A DNA stretch of 64,000 nucleotides from Dryas octopetala (GCA_963921425.1 OY992836.1:10695304-10759303), one strand, 5' to 3'. Counted from the first letter of the stretch, positions 34,494 to 46,434 are shown. The notes: a model not told the origin generated them from the sequence alone. Numbers and translations: made by a program.

Positions 34494-35263
34494 ATGACTA
34501 AAGTTACATTCGCATCTTTTGTCCTTATGTCGATGCTTTTATTCAGTGCAGGTTTGTTTAAATGATCTTGAATCATATTATCATTGTCTAAGCCTTTTCA
34601 ATTTTCTAGTCTAACATATTTCATGTGCATGCAAGCTATTAGGGTTGTTTCAGTAGTAGAAAACTCATGCATCTACGATTTTTATTTTATGGATCAAGTT
34701 TTTATTGATTTTTATTTATTTCATATGTTCATGTGACTTAATGGTTTTTTTCTACTTTTCCACTATAAGAATCTATTATTGGAAGTTCCTACGTACGGTC
34801 TAACAACATTCAAGTGCATCCACGCATTTAGCTAGGCTTTGTTTAAGTACTAGCAAACCCATACACTTTCTTTCTTTTGTCAGTGTTATTATGATTTTTA
34901 TTATGTAATTAAGTCCATTTGCACTTTTTTTTGTCCAAAGAATATATCTTGTAATATACACACTCTTTTGAACCAAGCTTAATCATATCGTAATGTTATG
35001 AGTGTGATTATATGATAATGACCATTAATTCTGAAAAACTAATACTTAATTTGTTTTCAATTCCAGTTTGCAAGATAGCAATTGCTCAAGAAATTGATTC
35101 TAGGTGTTGTAATAACCATCCGAAACTTGGAAATTGTGTGCCTGGTGTGGATGACGACCCAAACAAGAATGGTAAATGCTGGGTATATTGTATAGTTGAA
35201 TGTGAAAAAGGAGGATTATGCAAAAAAGTAGGCAATGCTCATCAATGCCATTGCTATTGTTGA
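34494..35263 (+). CDS. Defensin-like peptide, copy B
   Basis: Exons 34494-34551 and 35067-35263 (intron 515 nt, GT-AG), 84 aa. The signal peptide exon and the whole mature region encode the same residues as copy A, including CWVYC, GGLC, CHC and the terminal YC; ten mature cysteines. Head-to-head with A (start codons 1.38 kb apart) and tail-to-tail with C. Identity of A and B inside large inverted arms suggests either very recent duplication or ongoing conversion. Confidence 0.92.
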
Positions 35264-37503
35264 TCTTTGTATTGGATATATTCCATAACAATAATAAATA
35301 ATAAATATAAATAAGTATGAGTCATGATTTTATTTTAAATTGGCTTTCATAATTTTTGGCAAGAGCGAGTTGAGAGTTTCTTGATAAACAAGAATATTAA
35401 TTTTTTTTAGTGCAATAGCAGGCTAAAGACTCACACAAAAAAAAAAAAAAAAAACACTAGCTAAAGTGAGTCTTGGCCCAAGTAAACGTTGAAATAAAAT
35501 CCAACAAATCTAATTATATATGATTCTTAAAAGCTTCCTAAGGTGATCATGAATTGCTTGATGAATACAATGCAAAAAATGATTGTGGTAGTCAACAATA
35601 AAAGACTAATCAGTTTGATGCACTTAATATTCCTAGACAATTATTGCACTTGTTTTGGTTTTGACCATATCTTCAAAAACAAGTGTTGACCACATGATTG
35701 AAGTCCATTTTGCAAGCTCGTCTGAACAATTAAATGTAAATTCAAATTACTTGCTCTTCATTTTGGGGCCAACACTCATTAATTAGATTAAAAAAAAAGG
35801 AGGGCGGAGAGAGTGTTAGGGTTACTAGGTTAGAGTTATGAGACCGGGAAGGAAATAAATAAAGGTATACATTTTTCGAGAATATAATGTGTGAGATAAG
35901 TAAATTCATATTCTTAAAATTTATTGGAGGTAGAAATAAAGGATGTAAATTAAAATAGGCTCGAAGGGCAGTGTAGCCTATTTTTTAAACTACAGTTATT
36001 AATACGAACATCTATTTCACAATTTTCAATGATAAATAAACTTACGTTTTATAATTAAATTTATGAGATCCATATTTTAAACAATTGTTCGAATGCCCTG
36101 ATTACTAACAGTCAGTGGCACTAATCCACAATAATAATCGAAATTTTTGATTTTTTGAGATTCTTTTTTCTTTAGAATTGTGTGTATCACTTTCTTGTAA
36201 TTCTGTATTAATATTTTCACATGCTTGAGTTGTATAGATAATATATAGTGCTCAAAAAAGTTGTATAGATAATGAACCATAAGTCTAGTTTTAAGTTTTC
36301 ATTGTTTTCATTAACCCTCTTAACTTTGTTTTCTGTTAAGTAGAACCACTCATATTTTTCTTAGGTTAAACAAGTCCACATTATAAATTTAATTAGGGTG
36401 ACAAATTTTCAACGAGGGTTAATTCAAAACTTCGAATGCTCCTACGTGAGCGTTAATGCTTGTCACTCTCCATCACCGATAAGATATGTGTTTATATTAA
36501 CCAATATATAGTATTGCCTGTATTTTTTATTTTCTATTTTTCAAAATATTTTCTTTTTTGGACCTGTATGTTTTACGTTGTTGTAGTTGTGTATTAATAT
36601 TTGACAAGCAATATGTAAAAACACCATGTAAATGAATTTGTTAATTTTTTACCTAAATGTGGGTTGTAACTTGCGAACAACAATCGCGTTACAAACGAGC
36701 GTTCGAAGCTCAAGGCGAGAAAAAAGAATAACTTGACACACTTTTACCACATCTCCTTGTTTTTCCCTCTATTTTTTGATTTCGACCAAAAAAAAAAAAC
36801 ACAATTTAATTCAAGTGTATACATGATGTTGGGAATTGAACCCACACTATGTATAGGCCCCTTCTAACGTGAGATCCCTCATTTAAGGGGAATAAAAGGA
36901 TCGCTTGTGGGGCCCATTCTAAATTGTAATTCAACAATTAAAGCTATCTATTTTTTAAGTCTTATTTCCACAATCAACTTTGTAAAAAATTAGATAAATC
37001 GGAAATTTTGTAGCTATTTAATTAAAGGGTCATCACCATTTCAAATGTTTGTCGAAAATATTATGTTCATCAATTTTTCAATCAAAATTAGATATCCTAA
37101 TGATTTTCGATTTTTCTAATTTTTTGCATAAATAATCTTTGAATAGATATCTATGAAATAAATGGTTCGGATTGTTGAAATACAATATAGAATGGGTCAT
37201 AAGGGATGTCTCTTCAGGCCCACTCTATGTTGTACTTAAGGATCCAAACCGTCTATCTTTTAGGTCTTTATTCAAAAATCATCATTGCATAAAAATAACA
37301 AAATAGTTTTGATTAACACTTGAAATAATGATCATTTAATCAAACAGGTACATTATTTTCGATTTAGCTAATTTTTTGCAATGATGATTCTTCAACAAAG
37401 ACCCAATTTGTAGAGGATTTTGATCATCAAAATATAATGAGGAGTGGGCCCCACAAGAGACCCCTTATTTACCATTAAATCATGGATCCCTCAATGAAAG
37501 AAG
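35264..37503. other. Arm R1 body between gene B and the TA microsatellite
   Basis: Mirror of 30,164-32,398: AT-rich downstream DNA followed by foldback-MITE derived sequence. No gene recognised. Confidence 0.5.

Positions 37504-37531
<28 letters not shown>
37504..37531. repeat. (TA)n microsatellite in arm R1
   Basis: Mirror of the tract at 30,135-30,163. Confidence 0.95.
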
Positions 37532-37535
<4 letters not shown>

Positions 37536-38450
37536 CAGGTTCATGACCCACACCATTTTACATACCATTTTTACACCCTATTTAAACAATTAAATTAAGG
37601 GCCTGTTGGGGATTGTTGTTGGTTACCCAAAATCTGTTGTGGATGACAATTTTAGGTCACTCACAACAATTTTAGTATTTGGTAAAAAAACAAAAAACTA
37701 TAGTGTCTTACTATTTTATGTCACTCACTACAATTTTGAAAAGCAGTTATCCACCTGCTTTTCAAAACTGATTGAAAGTTGTTGGGCCCATTAATTAAAA
37801 ATTTTAGTTGCCCAAGATATCCTTAATTTTATATTGATTATTAACTATGGTATTTTGTTTGTACCATTAAAATTATAATATACCTACAAAAATAATATGC
37901 ATACTTTTTTAATTATTTTGTTTTTAGCAATTTTAATGTTAATATAAATTTGTTGACAACAAATTATTAACAACTAAAGAAAAAATTATTGGGTATAACT
38001 GATATACGTACCGCCTCATGGTATAACCAATCAAATGTGTAAGAGTATTATTGGACGGTATGTTTATATTGGTAGGGTATAGTATTAATAACATCTACCC
38101 ATATTATGACATTACATAGATTAATTATACCATGTAGCAGTGTATCGTTTATATAGAATACTTTCTCCAAGAAAATGCCTGTTTTTACCAATTAAAGAAA
38201 TCAAAATCACTTTCAGTATCATGTCTACTTTAGAAATTATAAACATCAACAACAATTTTACATTAAAATTTACCAAACATGCACCTTGATAGTGTTTTTT
38301 GCACTCACAGCACTTTTGAAAACATAGTTTACCAAATACTCAACTGCTTTACTTTACAGCTGCCTTTAATTCACAATCTTTTTACTTAACAGCAGTTTTT
38401 TCTCATAACAATACCAAACTAAGCCTAAAATACATTGGATGGTCAAGATG
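37532..38450. mobile_element. gggtcaggttc TIR element, copy in arm R1
   Basis: Starts gggtcaggttcatgaccc at 37,533 and carries the same interior as the L1 copy, inverted, including the short MITE at 37,981-38,166. The other end lies near the tacattggatggtcaagatgg segment at about 38,430-38,450. Confidence 0.55.
37981..38166. mobile_element. Short MITE, family copy 3 (mirror of copy 2)
   Basis: Inverted counterpart of 29,516-29,700 within arm R1; ends aaaaattattgggtataact and tatatagaatactttctcc. Confidence 0.82.
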
Positions 38451-38865
38451 GTCTAAAAGTGAGACAAAATTAAATTACCTATGGATATTAAAGCATAATT
38501 AAATTACAATGAAACTCCCTAATAAATGCATTTTATAGAGTGAAGAGTATATTTAAAGTTAAATTAAAAATTAATTATGGTCTTGATGAAATTACAATGA
38601 AATTGCAAAATATATGGTCATAATGATCAAAATAATTTCACTATATGGCCGTAATGAAATCATAAAGTGGATACACTACTCTCCAACAAAAAAAAAAAGG
38701 GTAATACAATACACTTTTGTGGGAATTAATTACCTAGGTTGTCATATATGGTAACTATCCAAGGATATATTATAGATGCCAAAGAAAGAACCTTTAGGGG
38801 AATGAAAGACCATTTACTCTTAATGTTGTGATAAATGATTGAGTTATGTAGTTTCAAAAAAAAAA
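38450..38865 (-). promoter_or_regulatory. Gene-less copy of the defensin-like upstream region (in arm R1)
   Basis: Mirror of 28,830-29,220, pointing left; it stops before a TATA box or coding exon. Confidence 0.8.
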
Positions 38866-39763
38866 AAAAATTATGCGATTCATTTATAGTTAATGTTATG
38901 TCATAAATATTATCAGCGGTAGATCCATAAATGTGACACCGAGCTCAAACCTTGAGTCTCACTCTCTGAAGTACCGAGGTGACCTAGAACAAGATTAGTA
39001 GAAATCATCGAGTCCAAACTCGGAATCGCATGAAACTTGACACACTGATTGGAATCGACGAGTTGACCAACATAATCTCATTCCTCCTTCCCTCTCAAAC
39101 TCCCGTTAATCAATGCATCCATTTCCATCTCTCTTTGCAAGTTTTCTCTATCTTATTCTTTAACTTCTTGACATATATTTTTTTCTATTCATGTTCATAT
39201 CTTTATTATTTTGTTTTTTTATTTGTCCTCTCTTCTTAAACTGTTCAAATCAACCAAACTAAACCGACAATGAATGAACAAGTTTGGTTCGGTCAAGTAT
39301 ATAGTTTAATTAGTTTTGATTTGGAACAAAAAAAAAAATCAAACCGATTAGGTTGATTTGATTTGTAGTTTTAGACATAAATTGAATCAATTCAGATGTA
39401 GATGTTCGTATTAGTAACTGTAGTTTAAAAAATAGGCTATACTGCCCTTTGAGCCTATTTTAATTTCCATCCTTTATTTCTACCTCCAATAAATTTTAAG
39501 AATATTAATTTACTTATCCCACACATTATATTCTCAAAAATGTATACCTTTATTTATTTCCTTCCCGGTCTCATAACTCTAACCTAGTAACCCTAACACT
39601 TTCTCCTCCCTTCTTTTTTTTTTTAATCTACTTAATGAGTGTTGCCCCAAAATGAAGAGAAAGTAATTTGAATTTACATGTAATGGTTCAGACGAGCTTG
39701 CAAAATGGACTTCAATCATGTGGTCAACACTTGTTTTCGAAGATATGGTCAAAACCAAAACAA

Positions 39764-39857
39764 GTGCAATAATTGTCTAGGAATATTAAGTGCATCAAAC
39801 TGATTAGTCTGTGCAATAATTGTCTAGGAATATTAAGTGCATCAAACTGATTAGTCT
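39764..39857. repeat. 47-bp tandem duplication in the gene C flank
   Basis: The 47-bp unit starting gtgcaataattgtctagg is present twice in direct contact (39,764-39,810 and 39,811-39,857); it is single in the other three gene flanks. Confidence 0.95.
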
Positions 39858-40197
39858 TTTATTGTTGACTACCACAATCATTTTTTGCATTGTATTCATC
39901 AAGCAATTAATGATCACCTTAGGAAGCTTTTAAGAATCATATATAATTAAATTTGTTGGATTTTATTTCACGTTTACTTGGGCCAAGACTCACTTTAGCT
40001 AGTGTTTTTTTTTTTTGTTGTTGTGTGAGTCTTTAGCCTGCTATTGCACTAAAAAAAAATTAATATTCTTGTTTATCAAGAAACTCTCAACTCACTCTTG
40101 CCAAAAATTATGAAAGCCAATTTAAAATAAAAATCATGACTCATACTTATTTATATTTATTATTTATTATTGTTATGGAACATATCCAATACAAAGA

Positions 40198-40957
40198 TCA
40201 ACAATAGCAATGGCATTGATGAGCATTGCCTACTTTTTTGCATAATCCTCCTTTTTCACATTCAACTATACAATATTCCCAGCATTTACCATTCTTGTTT
40301 GGGTCGTCATCCACACCAGGCACACAATTTCCAAGTTTCGGATGGTTATTACAACACCTAGAATCAATTTCTTGAGCAATTGATATCTTGCAAACTGGAA
40401 TTGAAAACAAATTAAGAATTAGTTTTTCAGAATTAATGGTCATTACCATATAATCACACTCATAACATTACGATATGATTAAGCTTGGTTCAAAAGAGTG
40501 TGTATATTACAAGATATATTCTTTGGACAAAAAAAAGTGCAAATGGACTTAATTACAGAATAAAAATCATAATAACACTGACAAAAGAAAGAAAGTGTAT
40601 GAGTTTGCTAGTACTTAAACAAAGCCTAGCTAAATGCGTGGATGCACTTGAATGTTGTTAGTCCATACGTAGGAACTTCCAATAATAGATTCTTATAGTG
40701 GAAAAGTAGAAAAAAACCATTAAGTCACATGAACATATGAAATAAATAAAAATCAATAAAAACTTGACCCATAAAAATAAAAAGCGTAGACGCATGTGTT
40801 TTCTACTACTGAAACAACCCTAATAGCTTGCATGCACATGAAATATGTTAGACTAGAAAATTGAAAAGGATAATATGATTCTCGATCATTGAAACAAACC
40901 TGCACTGAATAAAACCATCGACATAAGGACAATAGATGCGAATGTAACCTTAGTCAT
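40198..40957 (-). CDS. Defensin-like peptide, copy C
   Basis: Exons on the minus strand: 40957-40900 and 40394-40198 (intron 505 nt), 84 aa. Exon 1 encodes MTKVTFASIVLMSMVLFSA, the same as copy D and different from A and B. Exon 2 differs from A and B at the signal end (KISIAQ) and inside the Cx3C loop (CWEYC), an uncharged-to-acidic change in an exposed-looking position. All ten mature cysteines are kept. Convergent with B, divergent from D. Confidence 0.91.
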
Positions 40958-41160
40958 CTTTTTTCCCGAGAATTAATTCACTTCTCCAATTCTTTTGTTG
41001 AAAATGTTGCAAAAATCTGCAGTATATATAGTCGGAAGTAAGAAGTAGATAGCTGAAAAAACCTATGGATATTAAAGCATAATTAAATTACAATGAAACT
41101 CCCTAATAAATGCATTTTATAGGGCCAAGAGTATATTTACAATGAAATTACGGTCTTAAG
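40958..41160 (-). promoter_or_regulatory. Promoter of defensin-like gene C
   Basis: tatatata at about 41,023-41,030, 73 bp from the ATG, with the conserved upstream block on its far side up to about 41,150. Confidence 0.82.
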
Positions 41161-41220
41161 ATTTCATTACGACCATATATTGAAGTTAAGACTGTAATTA
41201 ATAAATAATTTCATTGCAAA

Positions 41221-41350
41221 TATACTCTTGACCCTATAAAATGCATTTATTAGGGAGTTTCATTGTAATTTAATTATGCTTTAATATCCATAGGTTATTT
41301 TAGCTATCTACTTCTTACTTCCGACTATATATACTGCAGATTTTTGCAAT
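41221..41350 (+). promoter_or_regulatory. Gene-less plus-strand promoter copy in the C-D spacer
   Basis: Complete block from aaatatactcttgacccta through the TATA element (about 41,326-41,334) to gcagatttttgcaat, then array sequence (acaatttatgatttc) instead of the leader and ATG. It is the mirror equivalent of 34,050-34,200. Confidence 0.85.
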
Positions 41351-42545
41351 ACAATTTATGATTTCATTACGACCATATATTGAAGTTATTTTGATCATTA
41401 TGACCATATATTTTGCGATTTCATTGTAATTTCATTAAGATCGTAATTAATTTTTAATTGTATACACTACTCTCCATATATTGAAGTTATATGGTTGTAA
41501 AGAAATCATTAATGAAATCATAAATTGTATACAATTTATGATTTCATTACCACCATATTTGAAGTTATTTTGATTATTATGACCATATATTTTGATCAAA
41601 ATAACTTTAATATATTTAAATCATTATTATAACTTCAATATTTTTAAATCATTATTTTGATGAAATCGCAAAATATTTAATTACGGTCTTAATGAAATCA
41701 CGATCATTATGACCATATATTTTGCGATTTTATTGTAATTTCATTAAGACCGTAATTAATTTTTAATTGTATACATTACTCTCCATATATTGAAGTTATA
41801 TGGTCGTAAAGAAATCATTAAGGAAATCATAAATTGTATACAATTTATGGTTTCATTACGGCTATATATTGAAGTTATTTTGATTATTATGACCATATAT
41901 TTTGATCAAAATAACTTCAATATATTTAAATATTTAAATCATTATTATAACTTCAATATATTTAAAACATTAATTTGATGAAATCACAAAATATTTAATT
42001 TCGATCTTAATGAAATCATTAATGAAATCACGATCATTATGACCATATATTTTGGGATTTCATTGTAATTTCATTAAGACCGTAATTAATTTTTAATTTA
42101 CTCTCCATATATTGAAGTTATATGGTCGTAAAGAAATCATTAATGAAATCATATATTGTATACAATTTTGATTTCATTAGGACCATATATTGAAGTTATT
42201 TTGATTATTATGACCATATATTTTGATCATTATTACCATATCTTTTGATCAAAATAACTTCAATATATTTAAATCATTATTTTAATGAAATCGCAATATA
42301 TTTAATTACGATCTTAATAAAATCATTAATGAAATCGCAAAATATATGGTCATAATGATCAAAATAACTTCAATATATCGTATACAATTTATGATTTCAT
42401 TAATGATTTCATTACGACCATATAACTTCAATATATGCAGATTAGTGTATACAATTAAAAATTAATTACGGTCTTATTGAAATTACAATGAAATCGCAAA
42501 ATATATGGTCATAATGATCAAAATAACTTCAATATATGGTCGTAA
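41351..42545. repeat. Tandem array of about 310-320-bp promoter-derived units in the C-D spacer
   Basis: The unit head (acaattt-tgatttcatta) recurs at about 41,351, 41,531, 41,840 and 42,162; the last three are spaced 309 and 322 bp. Within each unit the same motifs appear in both orientations (gaccatatattttgatc and its inverse), so each unit is itself partly palindromic. Toward 42,300-42,545 the orientation of the motifs is mostly inverted. AT-rich; no coding frame of note. Confidence 0.85.
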
Positions 42546-42754
42546 TGAAATCATAAGACCGTAATTTCATTGTAAATATACTCTTGACCCTATAAAATGC
42601 ATTTATTAGGGAGTTTCATTGTAATTTAATTACGCTTTAATATCCATAGGTTTTTTCAACTATCTACTTCTTACTTCCGACTATATATACTGCAGATTTT
42701 TGCAACATTTTCAACAAAAGAATTGGAGAAGTGAATTAATTCTCGGGAAAAAAG
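42546..42754 (+). promoter_or_regulatory. Promoter of defensin-like gene D
   Basis: Conserved block from cgtaatttcattgtaaat through gcatttattagggag and cttacttccga to tatatata at about 42,682-42,689, 73 bp before the ATG. Confidence 0.83.
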
Positions 42755-43500
42755 ATGACTAAGGTTACATTCGCATCTATTGTCCTTATGTCGATGGTTT
42801 TATTCAGTGCAGGTTTGTTTCAATGATCGAGAATCATATTATCCTTTTCTATTTTCTATAGTCTAACATATTCCATATATGTGCATGCAAGCTATTAGGG
42901 TAGTTCAAGTAGTAGAAAACCCATGCATGTACGCTTCTTCTTTTTATGGGTCAAGTTTTTATTGATTTTTATTTATTTCATATGTTCATGTGACTTAATG
43001 GTTTTTTTCTTCTTTTCCACTATAAGATTCTATTATTGGAACTTCAAGTGCATCCACGCATTTAGCTAGACTGTATTTAAGTACTAGCAAACTCATACAC
43101 TTTCTTTCTTTTGTCAGTGTTATTATGATTTTTATTCTGTAATTAAGTCCATTTGCACTTTTTTTTGTCCAAAGAATATATCTTGTAATAATATACACAC
43201 TCTTTTGAACCAAGCTTAATCTTATCGTAATGTTATGAGTGTGATTATACGATAATGACTATCAATTCTGAAAAACTAATACTTAATTTGTTTTCAATTC
43301 CAGTTTGCAAGACAACAATTGCTCAAGAAATTGATTCTAGGTGTTGTAATAATCATCCGGAACTTGGAAATTGTGTGCCTGGTGTGGATGACGACCCAAA
43401 CAAGAATGGTAAATGCTGGGCGTTTTGTATAGTTGAATGTGAAAAAGGAGGATTCTGCAAAAAAGTAGGCAATGCTCATCAATGCCATTGCTATTGTTGA
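42755..43500 (+). CDS. Defensin-like peptide, copy D (the divergent member)
   Basis: Exons 42755-42812 and 43304-43500 (intron 491 nt), 84 aa. Exon 1 has the same coding sequence as copy C. Exon 2 is the most different of the four: VCKTTIAQ at the signal end, HPELG for HPKLG, CWAFC for CWVYC, and GGFC for GGLC. All ten mature cysteines, the Cx3C, GxC and CxC signature and the YC end are kept, so the fold should be the same while the surface differs. Head-to-head with C (start codons 1.8 kb apart). Confidence 0.92.
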
Positions 43501-45620
43501 TCTTTGTATTGACTATATTCCATATTAATAATAAATAAGTATGAGTCATGATTTTTATTTTAAATTAGCTTTCATAATTTTTGGCAAGAGTGAGTTGAGA
43601 GTTTCTTGATAAACAAGAATATTAATTTTTTTTTTTTTAGTGCAATAGCAGGCTAAAGACTCACACAACAAAAAAAAAACACTAACTAAAGTGAGTCTTG
43701 GCCCAAGTATTATGATAAATACAATGCAAAAAATGATTATGGTAGTCAACAATAAAAGACTAATCAGTGTCATGCACTTAATTCCTAGACAATTATTGCA
43801 CTTGCTTTTTGGTTTTGACCATATCTTCGAAAACAAGTGTTGACAACATAATTGAAGTCCATTTTGCAAGCTCGTCTTAACAATTACATGTAAATTCAAA
43901 TTACTTGCTCTTCATTTTGGGGGCAACACTCATTAATTAATTAGATTAAAAAAAGGAGGGAGGAGAGAGTGTTAGGGTTACTAGGTTTGAGTTATGAGAC
44001 CGGGAAGGAAATAAATAAATGTATACATTTTTTTAGATTAGAATGTGTGGGATAAGTAAATTAATATTCTTAAAATTTATTGGAGGTAGAAATAAAGGAT
44101 GGAAATTAAAATAGGCTCGAAGGGCAATATAGCCTATTTTTTAAACTACAATTACTAATACGAACATCTATTTCACAATTTTCAATGATAAATAAACTTA
44201 CATTTTATAATTAAATTTATGAGATCCATATTTTAAACAATTATTCGAATGCCCTGATTAAACAGTCAGTGGCACTAATCCACAATAATAATTGAAATTT
44301 TTAATTTTTTGTGATTCTTTTTTCTTTAGAATTGTGTGCATCACTTTCTTGTAATTGTGTATTAATATTTTCACATGCTTGAGTTGTATAGATAATATAT
44401 AGTGGTCAAAAAAGTTGTATAAATAATGAACCAAAAGTCCAGTTTTAAGTTTTCATTGTTTCATTAACCCTCCTAACTTTGTTTTCTGTTAAGTAGATCC
44501 ACTCATATTTTTCTTAGGTTAAACAAGTCCACAATATAAATTTAGGGTGACAAATTTTGCAATAACATATGTGTTTATATTAACCAATATATAGTATTGA
44601 CTGTATTTTTTATTTTCTATTTTTCACAATATTTTCTTTTTGGACCTGTATGATTACGTTGTTGTGGTTGTGTATTAATATTTGACAAGCAATATGTAAA
44701 AACACCTTGTAAATGAATTTGTTAATTTTCTTTACCTAAATGTGGGTTGTAACTTGCGAACAACAATCGCGTTACAGACGAGCGTTTGAAGTTTTTGTGT
44801 CTAGCGTTCGAATGCTCAGGGCGAGAAAAAATAATGACTTGACAAACTTTTACCACATCTCCTTGTTTTTCCCTCTATTTTCTGATTTCGAAAAAAAGAA
44901 AAAATACACAATATAATTCAAGTGTACATGATATTGGGAATTGAACCCACACTATATATAGGCCCCTTCTAACGTGGGATCCCTCATTTAAGAGTAAAAA
45001 AAAGATCGCTAGTTTGTAGGGCCCATTCTAAATTGTAATTCGACAATTGAAGTTGTCTATTTTTTAAGTCTTATTTCAACAATCAACTTTGCAAAAAATT
45101 AGATAAATCGGAAACTATATAGCCGTTTAATTAAATGGTCATCATCATTTCAAGTGTTTGTCGAAAATATTATGTTCGTCAATTTTTCAATCAAAATTAG
45201 ATATCCTAATGATTTTGAATTTTTCTAATTTTTTGCATAAATAATTTTTGAATAGAAACCTATGAAATAAATAGTTCGAATTGTTGAAATACAATATAGA
45301 ATGGGTCATAAGGGATGCCTCTTTGGGCCCACTCTATGCAGTACTTAAGGAAACAAACCGTCTATCTTTTAGGTCTTTATTCAAAAATCATCATTGCATA
45401 AAATTAACAAAATATTTTCGATTAACACTTGAAATAATGACCATTTAATCAAACAGGTAAATTATTTTCGATTTAGCTAATTTTTTGTAAGGATGATTCT
45501 TTAACAAAGACTCAATATGTAGAGGATTTCGATCATCAAAATATAATAAGGAGAGGGCCCCACAAGAGACCCTTATTTACCATTAAATCAGGGATCCCTC
45601 AATGAAAGAAGTATATATAT
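43501..45620. other. Block R2 body downstream of gene D
   Basis: Counterpart of R1 35,264-37,503 with small deletions; AT-rich flank, then foldback-MITE derived sequence (44,940-45,600). No gene recognised. Confidence 0.5.
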
Positions 45621-46434
45621 AGGGTCAGGTTCATAACCCACACCATTTTACATACCATTTTTACACCCTATTTAAACTATTAGATTAAGGGCCCGTTGAG
45701 GATTGTTGTTGGACACCCAAAATTTGTTGTGGATGACAATTTTAGGTCACTCACAACAATTTTAGTGTTTGGTAAAAAAACAAAAAACTATAGTGCCTCA
45801 CTATTCTATGTCACTCACTACAATTTTTAAAAGCAGTTATCCACCTGCTTTTCAAGACTAATTGAAAGTTGTTGGGCCCATTAATTAAAAATTTAGGTTG
45901 CCCAAAATATCCTTAATTTTGTATTGATTATTAACTATGGTATTTTGTTTGTACCATTAAAATTATAATATACCAACAAAAATAATATGCATACTTTTTT
46001 ATTGACAAGTTCATAATTAGAGAATCAAACCAAATAGAAATTGAAATTTATAAAGTAATGAACAAACAAACATGGTATAAGATTCAAAGTGCATCAGACC
46101 CAAAAAAAAAAAAAAAAAAAAAAGATTCAAGGCTCCCATCCTCTTACACGATGAAAATGAGGGTTGTAGGAGTGAGATGGCTGCGAAACTACTTCCAGCA
46201 TTATGACGGAATTTGCATTCATTTTTCCGGCGAGTCCAATAAGAGAAAGAGATGAAGAAATTAGAGAATGCCAGGGGTCTGACTGAGAGAGATGAAGAGA
46301 GAGAACATGCTTTTTTAATTAGTATCTCACAGGTGGTGTAAGGTCAGATGCAATCTTGACCATTCAATGTATTTTAATCTAAAGATTTAAATGGGGTGTA
46401 AAAATAGTATGTAAAATGGTGTGGGTCTTGAACC
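45621..46434. mobile_element. TIR element with gggtcaggttc ends (best preserved copy)
   Basis: The left end gggtcaggttcataaccc and right end gggtcttgaacctgaccc are inverted, with similarity extending about 65 bp (ccacaccattttacatacc / ggtgtaaaa-tagtatgtaaaatgg). It is flanked by TA-rich runs. The interior is part R2 sequence, then unrelated sequence from 46,000 on, and carries a micro-insertion at 46,088. Confidence 0.75.
46088..46121 (+). mobile_element. Micro-retroposon: agtgcatcagaccc plus poly(A), 34 bp
   Basis: Flanked by the 9-bp direct repeat AAGATTCAA (46,079-46,087 and 46,122-46,130). The longest 3' motif of the series, ending gaccc before about 20 A. Confidence 0.75.

Larger units (their letters stand above)
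34205..39395. repeat. Right arm (R1) of the 11-kb near-palindrome
   Basis: Reverse complement of 28,287-33,310; the stop codons of genes A and B (32,399 and 35,263) and the outer ends (28,287 and 39,395) are symmetric about 33.83-33.84 kb. The spacer between the arms is only the repeat array and one gene-less promoter. At 39,395 the sequence jumps directly into block L2. Confidence 0.93.
39400..41160. repeat. Block L2, second copy of the gene-side part of arm L1
   Basis: Same orientation and order as 31,644-33,310: the sequence gatgttcgtatta-taactgtagt, then the 3' flank, then gene C. It lacks the outer 3.3 kb of L1 (28,287-31,643). Confidence 0.9.
41221..45999. repeat. Block R2, second copy of much of arm R1
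   Basis: Colinear with R1 from the spacer promoters through gene D to aataatatgcatactttttt at about 45,999 (R1 equivalent about 37,920). A few internal segments are missing relative to R1 (for example near 43,705 and 44,560). It ends by switching to unrelated sequence. Confidence 0.88.

Noticed and set aside
41221-42545. CRISPR-like regular repeats
   Set aside because: Units are 310-320 bp, partly palindromic, without unique spacers, in a plant nuclear context; they derive from the gene promoters.
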